Below the pieces are notes generated by a model. It worked only from the letters and a program-made list of their open reading frames with translations, had not been told where the DNA came from and did no database searches. Below are positions 1 to 7,039 of a stretch of DNA of 8,588 bases, piece after piece. The first letter of the stretch is position 1. Every line of letters begins with the position of its first letter. Position numbers and translations under genes: made by a program. Source of the stretch: Spirochaetales bacterium (GTDB taxonomy: Bacteria > Spirochaetota > Spirochaetia > SZUA-6 > DRHE01); the NCBI GenBank assembly GCA_011049745.1, contig DRHE01000252.1, positions 1 to 8,588 on the forward strand, given 5' to 3'.

Positions 1-1169
1 ATATTATTTTTTTCTCCGGGATTCAATTATTAATAGCTCTACTGTTTTCAGGCTTCATTCTTTTATATGATATTATTATTAAAGCGCCGGATTTTGACTT
101 CATTCCGGAAAAAAAGAAGCTCCCAGGTAAATACTTGAGACCCCACCCCTTAAGAATGGTATTGGAAACAATTTTTCGTTTATTCCCTCTGCCCGAACCT
201 GTCGCCCTATATGAGCTCGGAAAGCCGGGTGATAAGTCGCCTGTAATAGTCACCGGAAATTATGAGCTTACCGTAAGACGGGTTGCCGGAGCTCTTAACG
301 GATTGGATTGCCGGCTTTTAATATGTGACAGCAGGGGTATTAATGTCTGGTGTTCAGCATTAAGCGGTCATTTTTCGCAAGAATCTATTATCCAGGCTAT
401 TGAGTTAACCAACCTATTTAAATACGTCTCCCATAAAAAACTTATTCTGCCCCAATTATCCGCAGCTGGCATGGATGTACAGATGATAAAAGAGAAAACA
501 GGCGCAACAGTTATTTTCGGTCCAATATATATTGAAGACATTAAAGATTTCCTGAATAAGAGCAGGAAGGAATCAGAATTACGGGGTGTCAGATTCGCTA
601 TCCGTCAGAGAATTGAAATGGCTCTGGGCAGCCCGCTGATCCTTGCCGCGTTGCTGAGCCTTGTTTTTCTCTTTATTGACCTGTCTAAACTTCCCTTCAT
701 CCTTGCGCTTCTGTACCTTTTTATTCTGATTCACGCTATTATCTATCCTTACAGACCAGTTAAGGATATTCGTATCTGGTCATACTTATATGCTCTTTCA
801 GCAGCTGCCGTGGCCGGAGGGCTCAGCCTTTCTACTCGATTTTTTACTCTTCCCTGGTCAATCGGATCAGCCCTTACCACTGGAATTGGCATTCTCTATC
901 TTATACACGAATTTGAAGGTTGGTCGCCCATGGTCAAATACAATCTTCAATCAATCTATAAAGCCGCCCAGCTCCCCGAAATTACTGTAAACAGGGCACT
1001 CTGTACAGGCTGCCGGTTGTGTACCCAGGTCTGCCCGAAAGGCGTTTTCACAATTACCGACGGTAAGTCTGAAGCTGCTAAGCCAAAGGAATGTATTACC
1101 TGTTCCGCCTGTTACAAGCGCTGCCCCGTAAAAGCTATTGTGCATTCTTCCGATTCACCGCTGAAATAA
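1..1169 (+). CDS. HgcAB-like fusion: membrane corrinoid protein with C-terminal 2[4Fe-4S] ferredoxin (5' end outside window)
   Basis: The frame is open from base 3, so the true start lies upstream. Numbering below starts at the TTG at 135, a weak alternative start with AGG seven bases before it. Bases 3-134 encode a hydrophobic helix then a charged loop. Residues about 20-140 match the HgcA corrinoid domain: 'SPVIVTGNYEL', then 'RGINVWCSALSGHF' with Cys73 at the position of the Cys that ligates cobalt in HgcA, then 'VSHKKLILPQL' and 'VIFGP'. Four hydrophobic segments follow at about 166-183, 186-206, 214-232 and 240-258. Residues 283-335 are a bacterial ferredoxin with two CX2CX2CX3CP motifs (Cys290/293/296/300 and 320/323/326/330). 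HgcA and HgcB are normally separate proteins that methylate mercury; here they are one chain. The cap motif departs from NVWCA(A/G)GK after the Cys, and no Cys follows the second cluster, whereas HgcB has extra C-terminal Cys. I infer methyl or electron transfer by a membrane corrinoid protein; the substrate is unknown and mercury methylation is unproven. Confidence 0.85.
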   Translation, partial: IIFFSGIQLLIALLFSGFILLYDIIIKAPDFDFIPEKKKLPGKYLRPHPLRMVLETIFRLFPLPEPVALYELGKPGDKSPVIVTGNYELTVRRVAGALNGLDCRLLICDSRGINVWCSALSGHFSQESIIQAIELTNLFKYVSHKKLILPQLSAAGMDVQMIKEKTGATVIFGPIYIEDIKDFLNKSRKESELRGVRFAIRQRIEMALGSPLILAALLSLVFLFIDLSKLPFILALLYLFILIHAIIYPYRPVKDIRIWSYLYALSAAAVAGGLSLSTRFFTLPWSIGSALTTGIGILYLIHEFEGWSPMVKYNLQSIYKAAQLPEITVNRALCTGCRLCTQVCPKGVFTITDGKSEAAKPKECITCSACYKRCPVKAIVHSSDSPLK

Positions 1170-2255
1170 TCAGAGCCTCTTTAAAGCAACTTGAATATAC
1201 TCTAGCCAGTATTTCTTGATAAAGACCATTATCGGGATGGCAAGAAGTATCCCTACCAGGCCAAATAGGGATCCAAAGAGCATAATGCCGATTAAAATAA
1301 TAAACCAGTTGATTTCCATTCTGTTTCCCTGTATTTTCGGAGAGAGAATCCAGACTTCGAGCTGACTTGCACAGATAAGGACAATAAGTGCTTTCATAAG
1401 TCCGACCGGTCCTCCGTGAGAAAAACCAAGAACCAGCGCTGGTATGGCTGCTATAGCAGCTCCCAAATAGGGAATAAAATTTGCTATACCCGAAAGGAAT
1501 CCCAAAAACAGAGAATAAGGAATACCGGATATAAACATGCCGACTCCAACTATCATTCCCACACATAGAGCAATTATCATCTGTCCGCCGATAAAATGTC
1601 TTACGCTGTTATAGTAATTTCCTACAAAAGATATTGCTTTATTTCTTCCTGAAAAAGGGAAAAACCGCCACAGGTTCTTCTTTAAAACGGGCATAACAGA
1701 GGTTAAATAGGAAGCTGTTATAATAAAAATAACCACACCGGTCATTGCACCAGGGATATTCTGAATTATATAATTAAGAGCTGTTACTCCGATAGCTGTA
1801 AATTTATTAACAAGTTCGCCTGTAAAAGAGTTAAGCCAGCCGGTTATTGTTATACCAATTTCTGTTCTCTCAAAAAACTCAGGCAGTTTTATACCGGTAA
1901 ATGATTCTGAAAGTGATGAAAAAATTCTTTTACCCTCATCAAGAATAATAGGAATTATCTGAAGAAGCCCGTAAGCAAGCAGAGCAAACATAACCACTGA
2001 AGAAATAACAATTGCCAGGTTATAGGAAATAAACTTTAACTTACTCAATTTCCTGGCTGGCACTTCAATGATCATTGAAAGATACCAGCCAAAAGTGATT
2101 GCCCCAAGAATTGTCGGCGACAGGTTATAGAGAAATATAAAAGCAGAAATATATATTAGAAAAACCCATAAAGAAAAATCAAATTTTCCTCTACCCCGGA
2201 TATTGGCACGATTCCTATTATAGGATTCTTTTCCATGTTTTTTTTTAAAATACAT
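1170..2255 (-). CDS. AI-2E family transporter (PerM/YdiK-like membrane permease)
   Basis: This 361-residue inner-membrane protein has the normal length for the AI-2E/PerM family. Residues 1-26 are a basic cytoplasmic tail. Hydrophobic pairs follow at about 29-64 and 75-103. A soluble amphipathic stretch at about 105-150 is typical of the family, and a helix lies at about 163-187. The C-terminal half is the diagnostic part: 'GGQMIIALCVG' (223-233), 'SGIANFIPYLGA' (255-266), 'LEVWILSPKIQGN' (299-311), and a final pair of helices ending near 347. Family members have been linked to autoinducer-2 export or Na+(Li+)/H+ antiport; nothing here fixes the substrate. The ATG start is preceded by AGGGTGG four bases upstream and by its own promoter. 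Its stop codon sits directly against the stop of the convergent HgcAB-like gene. It is AT-rich compared with the operon behind it, and it appears monocistronic. Confidence 0.93.
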   Translation of the reverse strand: MYFKKKHGKESYNRNRANIRGRGKFDFSLWVFLIYISAFIFLYNLSPTILGAITFGWYLSMIIEVPARKLSKLKFISYNLAIVISSVVMFALLAYGLLQIIPIILDEGKRIFSSLSESFTGIKLPEFFERTEIGITITGWLNSFTGELVNKFTAIGVTALNYIIQNIPGAMTGVVIFIITASYLTSVMPVLKKNLWRFFPFSGRNKAISFVGNYYNSVRHFIGGQMIIALCVGMIVGVGMFISGIPYSLFLGFLSGIANFIPYLGAAIAAIPALVLGFSHGGPVGLMKALIVLICASQLEVWILSPKIQGNRMEINWFIILIGIMLFGSLFGLVGILLAIPIMVFIKKYWLEYIQVALKRL

Positions 2256-2259
2256 TGAA

Positions 2260-2266
2260 CCACCCT
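2260..2266 (-). promoter_or_regulatory. Ribosome binding site of the AI-2E permease
   Basis: On the minus strand AGGGTGG ends four bases before the ATG at 2255. It is the only purine-rich tract nearby, and it supports this start. Confidence 0.6.
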
Positions 2267-2275
2267 GCGAACATC

Positions 2276-2304
2276 ATTATATATAAAATGCTTAATATCT
2301 TCAA
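2276..2304 (-). promoter_or_regulatory. Sigma-70-type promoter for the AI-2E permease
   Basis: Read on the minus strand, TTGAAG (2304-2299) is followed after exactly 17 bases by TATAAT (2281-2276), a perfect -10. The -35 matches TTGACA at four of six positions. A start about seven bases downstream falls near 2269. That gives a leader of only about 14 bases, with the Shine-Dalgarno almost at the 5' end of the transcript. The promoter sits in the 72-base gap behind the lipoprotein gene, so the permease can be transcribed independently of the upstream operon. Confidence 0.7.
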
Positions 2305-2327
2305 CATGCTGTCATAATCCAACGCAT

Positions 2328-3551
2328 TCAGAACAGTTCTTCCAGGGTGTAGAAGATATTCTTATCTGTTCCGAAGATCATCCAGTTCCCGGAAATCACC
2401 GGAGCACTGAGCAGGGCTCCTTCAAGCTCCAGCTCCCACAGCAGGCTCCCGTTTTTTGCCAGCAGGCAGATCAGACGGGGCTGCTTGCCCAGCTCTTCAA
2501 TACCCCGCAGCCCAAAGTAGACTCGATTACCGGAAACCGTTGGCGCACTGCTTGTGGGCACGTCGAAGGTACGCTCCCAGGCCAGAGCACCGGATTTCGC
2601 CCTGAAGGCCCGAACCCTGGTATCACCGCTGGTATAGATCAACAGATTCTTCCACATGGCCGGTGCCAGATAGTCGAGAAGCTTCATGTTTTGGTCAAAC
2701 ATCGTGTTCGTGTTGAGCTCGAGCTCGCCACCCCATTCTGAGTGGTCGGTTGTTTTCCAGAGTATCTTCCCCGTGCTGCGCTCAAAGGCGTAGTAATTAA
2801 AGAGCCAGAACTCCTTGCGGTTGGCTGCCGTAGACATATAGAGTGTGTCCCCTTTTAGAGCGGGAAATGAGTACCAGACGGCATTCATTGCTGCGGTATC
2901 CATGACCCACAGGTAGGCCTGCTGCGTTAGATCAAAAGCCCCGAAGCTGTGGGCCCGCTTGAGAGGTCCGGGCGCAAAGTACATTATGTCTCTGTAGATC
3001 TGGAAGGTGTCATAGTGCCAGATTGGATTGGGCAGGGTAAACAGGGGGTTGCCGTCGCTGGAAAGAAAGTAGGTTGTCCCGCCATCGCTGGAAAAAATTA
3101 CCAGATTATTGTATACCACCACGGTGGACTGCACCGTACTGTCCGCCTGGAAGCTCCACACCTCTTCGCCCATCTCCTGTGAGACCGCATAGACCTTGCC
3201 GTCATTGGCCCCAAAGTAGATATTCTGTCCATCGGCACAGGGAACGGAGTTGATGGCCCCCTTAGTCTTGAATACCCAACGCATGTAGCCGCTTTCAATA
3301 TCCAGGGCGTAGAAGTTGCCGTCAGTGGATCCAAAGTAGATGGTATCGCCCAGCACGACCGGATTGTTAAATGCGTAGGTCGGTTTGGGCTGCAGGCGCA
3401 GCTTCCACTTTATGCCCAGGGGTGGGTGCAGCCTGGTTGCCGTGGCACCCTGCCCCTGGTCTCCCCTGAACATGATCCAGTCGCGCTTCTGAGCACAGGC
3501 GCTGAGGCTGAGCAGAAGGATCAGGGTGTAGAGGAGGAGCTTTCTCTTCAT
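2328..3551 (-). CDS. PQQ-like beta-propeller lipoprotein
   Basis: This 407-residue protein begins with a lipoprotein signal peptide: Met-Lys-Arg-Lys, a Leu-rich core, then lipobox Leu-Ser-Ala-Cys with Cys19 as the lipidation site. The +2 residue is Ala, not the inner-membrane retention Asp, so outer-membrane sorting is possible in a diderm. The mature part is a chain of PQQ-like blades. Each follows the plan 'V.GD.IYFG..DG..YALD..SG...W.F', clearest at residues about 64-95, 103-135, 143-172, 232-267, 303-328 and 336-373, and the last strand closes at the C terminus. Blades of this type usually form protein-binding scaffolds as in BamB; I see no dehydrogenase domain, so PQQ binding is not implied. 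The start overlaps the transglutaminase stop as ATGA, with GAGGAG 12 bases upstream. As the last gene of the operon it is probably an extracytoplasmic partner of the transglutaminase-like protein. Confidence 0.9.
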   Translation of the reverse strand: MKRKLLLYTLILLLSLSACAQKRDWIMFRGDQGQGATATRLHPPLGIKWKLRLQPKPTYAFNNPVVLGDTIYFGSTDGNFYALDIESGYMRWVFKTKGAINSVPCADGQNIYFGANDGKVYAVSQEMGEEVWSFQADSTVQSTVVVYNNLVIFSSDGGTTYFLSSDGNPLFTLPNPIWHYDTFQIYRDIMYFAPGPLKRAHSFGAFDLTQQAYLWVMDTAAMNAVWYSFPALKGDTLYMSTAANRKEFWLFNYYAFERSTGKILWKTTDHSEWGGELELNTNTMFDQNMKLLDYLAPAMWKNLLIYTSGDTRVRAFRAKSGALAWERTFDVPTSSAPTVSGNRVYFGLRGIEELGKQPRLICLLAKNGSLLWELELEGALLSAPVISGNWMIFGTDKNIFYTLEELF

Positions 3552-5755
3552 CCGTAGTACAGGCTCCTCAGGCTGAACAGGCGCTTAAGGCGGCTCTTGA
3601 CCCCTGTTCTCCGGCAATCTTCCAGGATGCGGCTATAGCTCTCCCGCAGCTGCTGCCAGCGCAGTTCCTTTTCGCCAGGGTCAAATCGTTCCCGAAATCT
3701 CAGCACCGTATACAACACGGCAAAGGGATATAGCTCCGGATACCGGATCGCGTATTCAAGAGGTGTCTGGGAAGAGGTTTTGTAATCATAGCCGTTTACG
3801 GAGAGCTTTATCAGAAACAGGGTCAGCAGGGCTTTCAGTGCTTTTAGGCTCTGTGCCTTGGACAGGGTGCGGAGGTAAATCTCCCTTCCATAACGGTACA
3901 GGTAGAGGATGATCACCATTCCTGCAGAAATCCCGAGCAGGATTATCAGTAAGCTTTTCCAGGGAAAAGGAAATCTCTCCTCCCCAATCGTTTCCCCCTG
4001 AATCAGGGGGATCACTACATCGAGAGCGTTGAAACCACCACCGGCAAGCGGGGGCAAAGCATAGGCAGTGGTTTCAAAATCCACCCAGCCGTAACCCGGC
4101 AGATAGAGCTGCACCCAGGAGTGCAGGTGGGCAGTGGTCACGAGAACAAGCTGATCGAGGGGAAATTCCTGCAAAGACTCGATGGCCTCCCGTAAATAAT
4201 AGACTCCCTGCCGGTGGACCGGGGTTTGCAGCTGCCGGGATACAAGGTATCCGGTCACGACCCGGGAGGGAATTCCCGCCAGACGGCACAGGATGGCCGT
4301 GGTATTCGAAAACTCGGTACAGTCGCCCCTTTTGAGGTGCAGGAGAAAATTCTCCATCTTGGTCACATGCACGGTGTCATCGAATCCCAACTCGTACTGG
4401 TAGCCGGCGAAGCTTTTCAATATCCCTTCGATCCGTTCGTAGTATCCTGTTCTGTCACCCACGGCCTGCTGCAAATGGTTTTCGAATGAGCTTTGGACGG
4501 CTGCCGGCAGTGGAACCTCCAGAAAATTTTTAAGTTCCTCTCTCTCCGTTTCGCTTAAGCCTTTGATATCCAGCCAGTCCTGCTTTTGGCTGCTGCTGAG
4601 ACTGGAGACAGTGTTGAAGGAAAAATCGAAAGGGTGAAACCTCCGGTTCAGCACCGTGGGCTCAATAGCGAAGGGCCGATAGGGGAGGAACCGCTCAGCA
4701 AGGGTGGAGAGGGTAAAGATGTCCACCAGCCGTCGCTTGCGCTCTGCCATCGCTCTCGTGTCCTCCCAGGTTTCTAGAAAACGACGATAGGAGAGCTCAT
4801 TGAGCGTCTCCTCCTGGGAGAACAGGAAACCCTCAACACCATCGAAACGCCCGAAATATGCCCCGGCCGCATACAAAGGATCAGCTTTACTGGCGACAAC
4901 CATCACCGCGTACTGCTTATTCCCCTTGCCCTTGACAATGCGGCCCCATTGATCCGCAGGGATACCTTCCAGCTCAGAGGATCCGGTCTCTGAGGAATCC
5001 CCCGGTTCCTGCTCTCCACCGTTTTCACCCTCTTCATTACCAAAATCGTTATCAGAGCGTAAATTTCCTCCCTCCAGACCCTCTCCCCACTCATTCAGTG
5101 GGAAAGGCTCTGGTTTGATATCCCGATTGATGGGGTTGAAAACCATGGCGTGGCGGACAAAATCCGGCGGCAACAAGAGAATGATGGCTAGAACTGCCGG
5201 TACAGCCAGGACCAGGACCAGGATCATTTCTCCGGGTCCCCGCTTTTCCCGCTCCCGGTGAAAGACACTCAAGTACAGAACCAATCCATAGAGGAGGAAG
5301 GTGCATATCAGAAGCGCCAGGATGACCTGGGTCAAACCTGTTCCCGCTGCGGCAGCCGACTCAGAAGACCTTGAGAAGTTGATAAGCTTGTAGTACAGGA
5401 AAGCGAGAAAGAACTGCTCCAGGATACCCACGGCGATAATTTTCCCTTTAAAGATCAACACGGTAAAGAGAAAGGCGACCCCGGCGCCGGCCATGTAGAC
5501 TAAAGCTGTCAGGGTGATCCCGGAGATAAATACAACAAAGATTAAAACAGGCCCCAGCGCCAGGAGCAGCCAGTTTCTAAAAGCCAGGCGCGGAGGCGCC
5601 AGATAGAAAGCGATGAGCATTTCTACAGGTATAAGAACGAACCAGAAACCCAGTCCGATCCGATCGTAGGGAACCACCACGGCGGGATGGATGCGCGGTA
5701 TAAAGATAGCAAGCAGATAGAGAGCAAGCCGTGTAAAAAAAAGGAGGTTCTTCAT
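3548..5755 (-). CDS. TgpA-like membrane transglutaminase-fold protein with C-terminal DUF4129-like region
   Basis: This is a 735-residue membrane protein. About six to seven helices fill residues 5-195. A very acidic, Gly/Glu/Ser-rich linker follows (about 221-265), then an unassigned soluble region (about 270-450). The transglutaminase core comes next: 'RGDCTEFSNTTAILCRLAGIPSRVVTGYL' region with Cys479 as nucleophile, 'HLHSW' with His545, and 'GYGWVDFETT' at 554-563. The third triad position is Glu561 instead of the usual Asp, with Asp559 two residues before. One more helix lies at about 600-618, and the cytoplasmic tail carries a DUF4129-like 'SSQTPLEYA' segment (about 655-715). In TgpA of Pseudomonas this fold faces the periplasm, next to MoxR and DUF58 genes as here. 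The reaction could be crosslinking or proteolysis; the substrate is unknown. AAGGCGG five bases before the ATG, and a start directly after the DUF58 TAG, support coupled translation. Confidence 0.92.
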   Translation of the reverse strand: MKNLLFFTRLALYLLAIFIPRIHPAVVVPYDRIGLGFWFVLIPVEMLIAFYLAPPRLAFRNWLLLALGPVLIFVVFISGITLTALVYMAGAGVAFLFTVLIFKGKIIAVGILEQFFLAFLYYKLINFSRSSESAAAAGTGLTQVILALLICTFLLYGLVLYLSVFHREREKRGPGEMILVLVLAVPAVLAIILLLPPDFVRHAMVFNPINRDIKPEPFPLNEWGEGLEGGNLRSDNDFGNEEGENGGEQEPGDSSETGSSELEGIPADQWGRIVKGKGNKQYAVMVVASKADPLYAAGAYFGRFDGVEGFLFSQEETLNELSYRRFLETWEDTRAMAERKRRLVDIFTLSTLAERFLPYRPFAIEPTVLNRRFHPFDFSFNTVSSLSSSQKQDWLDIKGLSETEREELKNFLEVPLPAAVQSSFENHLQQAVGDRTGYYERIEGILKSFAGYQYELGFDDTVHVTKMENFLLHLKRGDCTEFSNTTAILCRLAGIPSRVVTGYLVSRQLQTPVHRQGVYYLREAIESLQEFPLDQLVLVTTAHLHSWVQLYLPGYGWVDFETTAYALPPLAGGGFNALDVVIPLIQGETIGEERFPFPWKSLLIILLGISAGMVIILYLYRYGREIYLRTLSKAQSLKALKALLTLFLIKLSVNGYDYKTSSQTPLEYAIRYPELYPFAVLYTVLRFRERFDPGEKELRWQQLRESYSRILEDCRRTGVKSRLKRLFSLRSLYYG

Positions 5756-7039
5756 CTATACCGCCTTGACATCCAGCGCCACCTGCTCCATAGCGGCCCA
5801 GCCAGGAAGTGTTGTGGGTGCTGCTTCGATTCTTTCACGTCTGAGGGCCCAGGGACCGGGAACCACGGGAAAGGCCTCAGCCTCAAAAATTCGGATCGCC
5901 TCGCCGCGGCCGCGGGAGGTGGTAAACAGATGGATCTTTGCCCTGGGTAGTGCTGAGGCTGACAGGGTTTCGTCGAATACCGTTGTAAAGATAAAAAGAT
6001 CCCCGGCAACAGACAGGGGGCTGAGGCTGTAGGGGTCCCCCTGATAGAAGAGGCTGCTTAACTCACTGCTGAATTGCCGAATGTCCTCTTCTGTTTCCAA
6101 TAGATGGATGCCCCGTGCAGTGCGAATCCTAAACCGGTATTCCGGGTGCTCTCGCTTATTCTCTCTTATAAAGGCCAGCAGCCGGCTCTTGATAGCATTC
6201 AGGTGAGCAATTGATTCAACGGTTTCTCTCTTTTTTTTCCAGAAATGCCTGAAATCGATGGAGATCTGCCTGGTTTTTTCCTGAGTTACCGGGGATATTC
6301 TGGTAATCAGCACTGCCAGGCGGCTTGAGGCTTTCCAGTTGATATCCCGCAGCCGGTCACCCGGGATATACTCCCTCATGTAATATTTTTCCTCTTCGGA
6401 GCTTTTTTTCCTGCTCTTATCTTCGTAACCCAGTGCAGGATCAATGGTACGTTTCAGAAAGCGCTCCAACGGCGCCGGGTGCACGGTCAGCATCCGAACC
6501 GGGGGCAGGCCGAATCCCGAGCGGGTCAGACCGAAGATATCCCTGATTTCATAGCGGATACGGGCAGCCCAGGTACCGGATAGCGGAAAGTACAGAGGGA
6601 GGGGATGGTCAGCTACCTGGACCAGGGCGATCTTTCGGTATAGGAAGAGCGAGGCATTTTGTCCTACGGTCATTCGCCCGCTTAAGTGGCAGTGAAAACG
6701 GAAGAAATATTTGGTTTTACCGGCCTCTGTGTGAAGCCAGTGAGCCGGGCCCGATTTTCTGGCGTACAGCGGGGAAGAAGAGTCCCAATGAATCGAGACC
6801 CGCTTGAATCTAATCGCCTGCAGCCGTCCCAGAAACACCAGCAGGATCAGGACCAGCAGGGCCACCAGAGAGAGCAGTAGGGCATAGGGGTTTTGAAACG
6901 AAAGCCCCCGCAACAGCAGGACCAGGGCAATGACAAAAAGAATCGTTCCGCCGGCGCTGAAAGGGTAGTAGAGGAAGGCTATTCTATGGAATTTTTTTAA
7001 AAATTCTTTCAGGGCTCTTTGAGAATTGAGAGCGCTCAT
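5756..7039 (-). CDS. DUF58 domain-containing membrane protein
   Basis: This 427-residue protein has two N-terminal membrane helices (about 28-44 and 51-70) and then a beta-rich extracytoplasmic or membrane-proximal region (about 75-190) that includes 'RDIFGL' (166-171), a common DUF58 landmark. The diagnostic DUF58 signature 'REYIPGDRLRDINWKASSR' spans residues 222-240. The remaining region, to about 375, has the alternating pattern of a vWA-like fold, but I do not see an intact DxSxS metal site. DUF58 proteins are almost always encoded beside a MoxR ATPase and are thought to be its membrane partner. Here the ATG overlaps the MoxR stop as ATGA with only a weak purine tract upstream, so translation is probably coupled. 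The TAG stop abuts the transglutaminase ATG with no gap. Confidence 0.93.
   Translation of the reverse strand: MSALNSQRALKEFLKKFHRIAFLYYPFSAGGTILFVIALVLLLRGLSFQNPYALLLSLVALLVLILLVFLGRLQAIRFKRVSIHWDSSSPLYARKSGPAHWLHTEAGKTKYFFRFHCHLSGRMTVGQNASLFLYRKIALVQVADHPLPLYFPLSGTWAARIRYEIRDIFGLTRSGFGLPPVRMLTVHPAPLERFLKRTIDPALGYEDKSRKKSSEEEKYYMREYIPGDRLRDINWKASSRLAVLITRISPVTQEKTRQISIDFRHFWKKKRETVESIAHLNAIKSRLLAFIRENKREHPEYRFRIRTARGIHLLETEEDIRQFSSELSSLFYQGDPYSLSPLSVAGDLFIFTTVFDETLSASALPRAKIHLFTTSRGRGEAIRIFEAEAFPVVPGPWALRRERIEAAPTTLPGWAAMEQVALDVKAV
5761..5767 (-). promoter_or_regulatory. Ribosome binding site of the transglutaminase gene, inside the DUF58 3' end
   Basis: AAGGCGG on the minus strand lies five bases before the ATG at 5755. 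It is contained in the last codons of the DUF58 gene. It decides the start, since that ATG follows the DUF58 TAG with no spacer. Confidence 0.6.

Noticed and set aside
1..1169. Calling the first gene a true mercury methylase (hgcA/hgcB)
   Set aside because: The cap motif after the Cys and the ferredoxin tail differ from the diagnostic HgcA/HgcB signatures, and the two are fused. Homology is clear, but the activity is not.
1197..1212. Inverted repeat ATACT-CTAGCC-AGTAT as a terminator for the convergent genes
   Set aside because: It has only a 5-bp, AT-rich stem, lies inside the permease coding sequence, and has no proper T tract.
2328..3551. PQQ-dependent dehydrogenase
   Set aside because: Only PQQ-like propeller blades are present. 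The protein is short and is a lipoprotein, with no recognisable catalytic or cofactor site.
5200..5225. Short tandem repeat of CAGGAC units
   Set aside because: It encodes an Ile/Leu/Val membrane helix of the transglutaminase-like protein. Codon repetition in a hydrophobic helix explains it, and a similar tract occurs in the DUF58 helices.
4214..6032. Open frames of 60-90 codons on the plus strand opposite the operon
   Set aside because: They lie antisense to well-supported genes, have no family resemblance, and arise from the GC-rich codon pattern.
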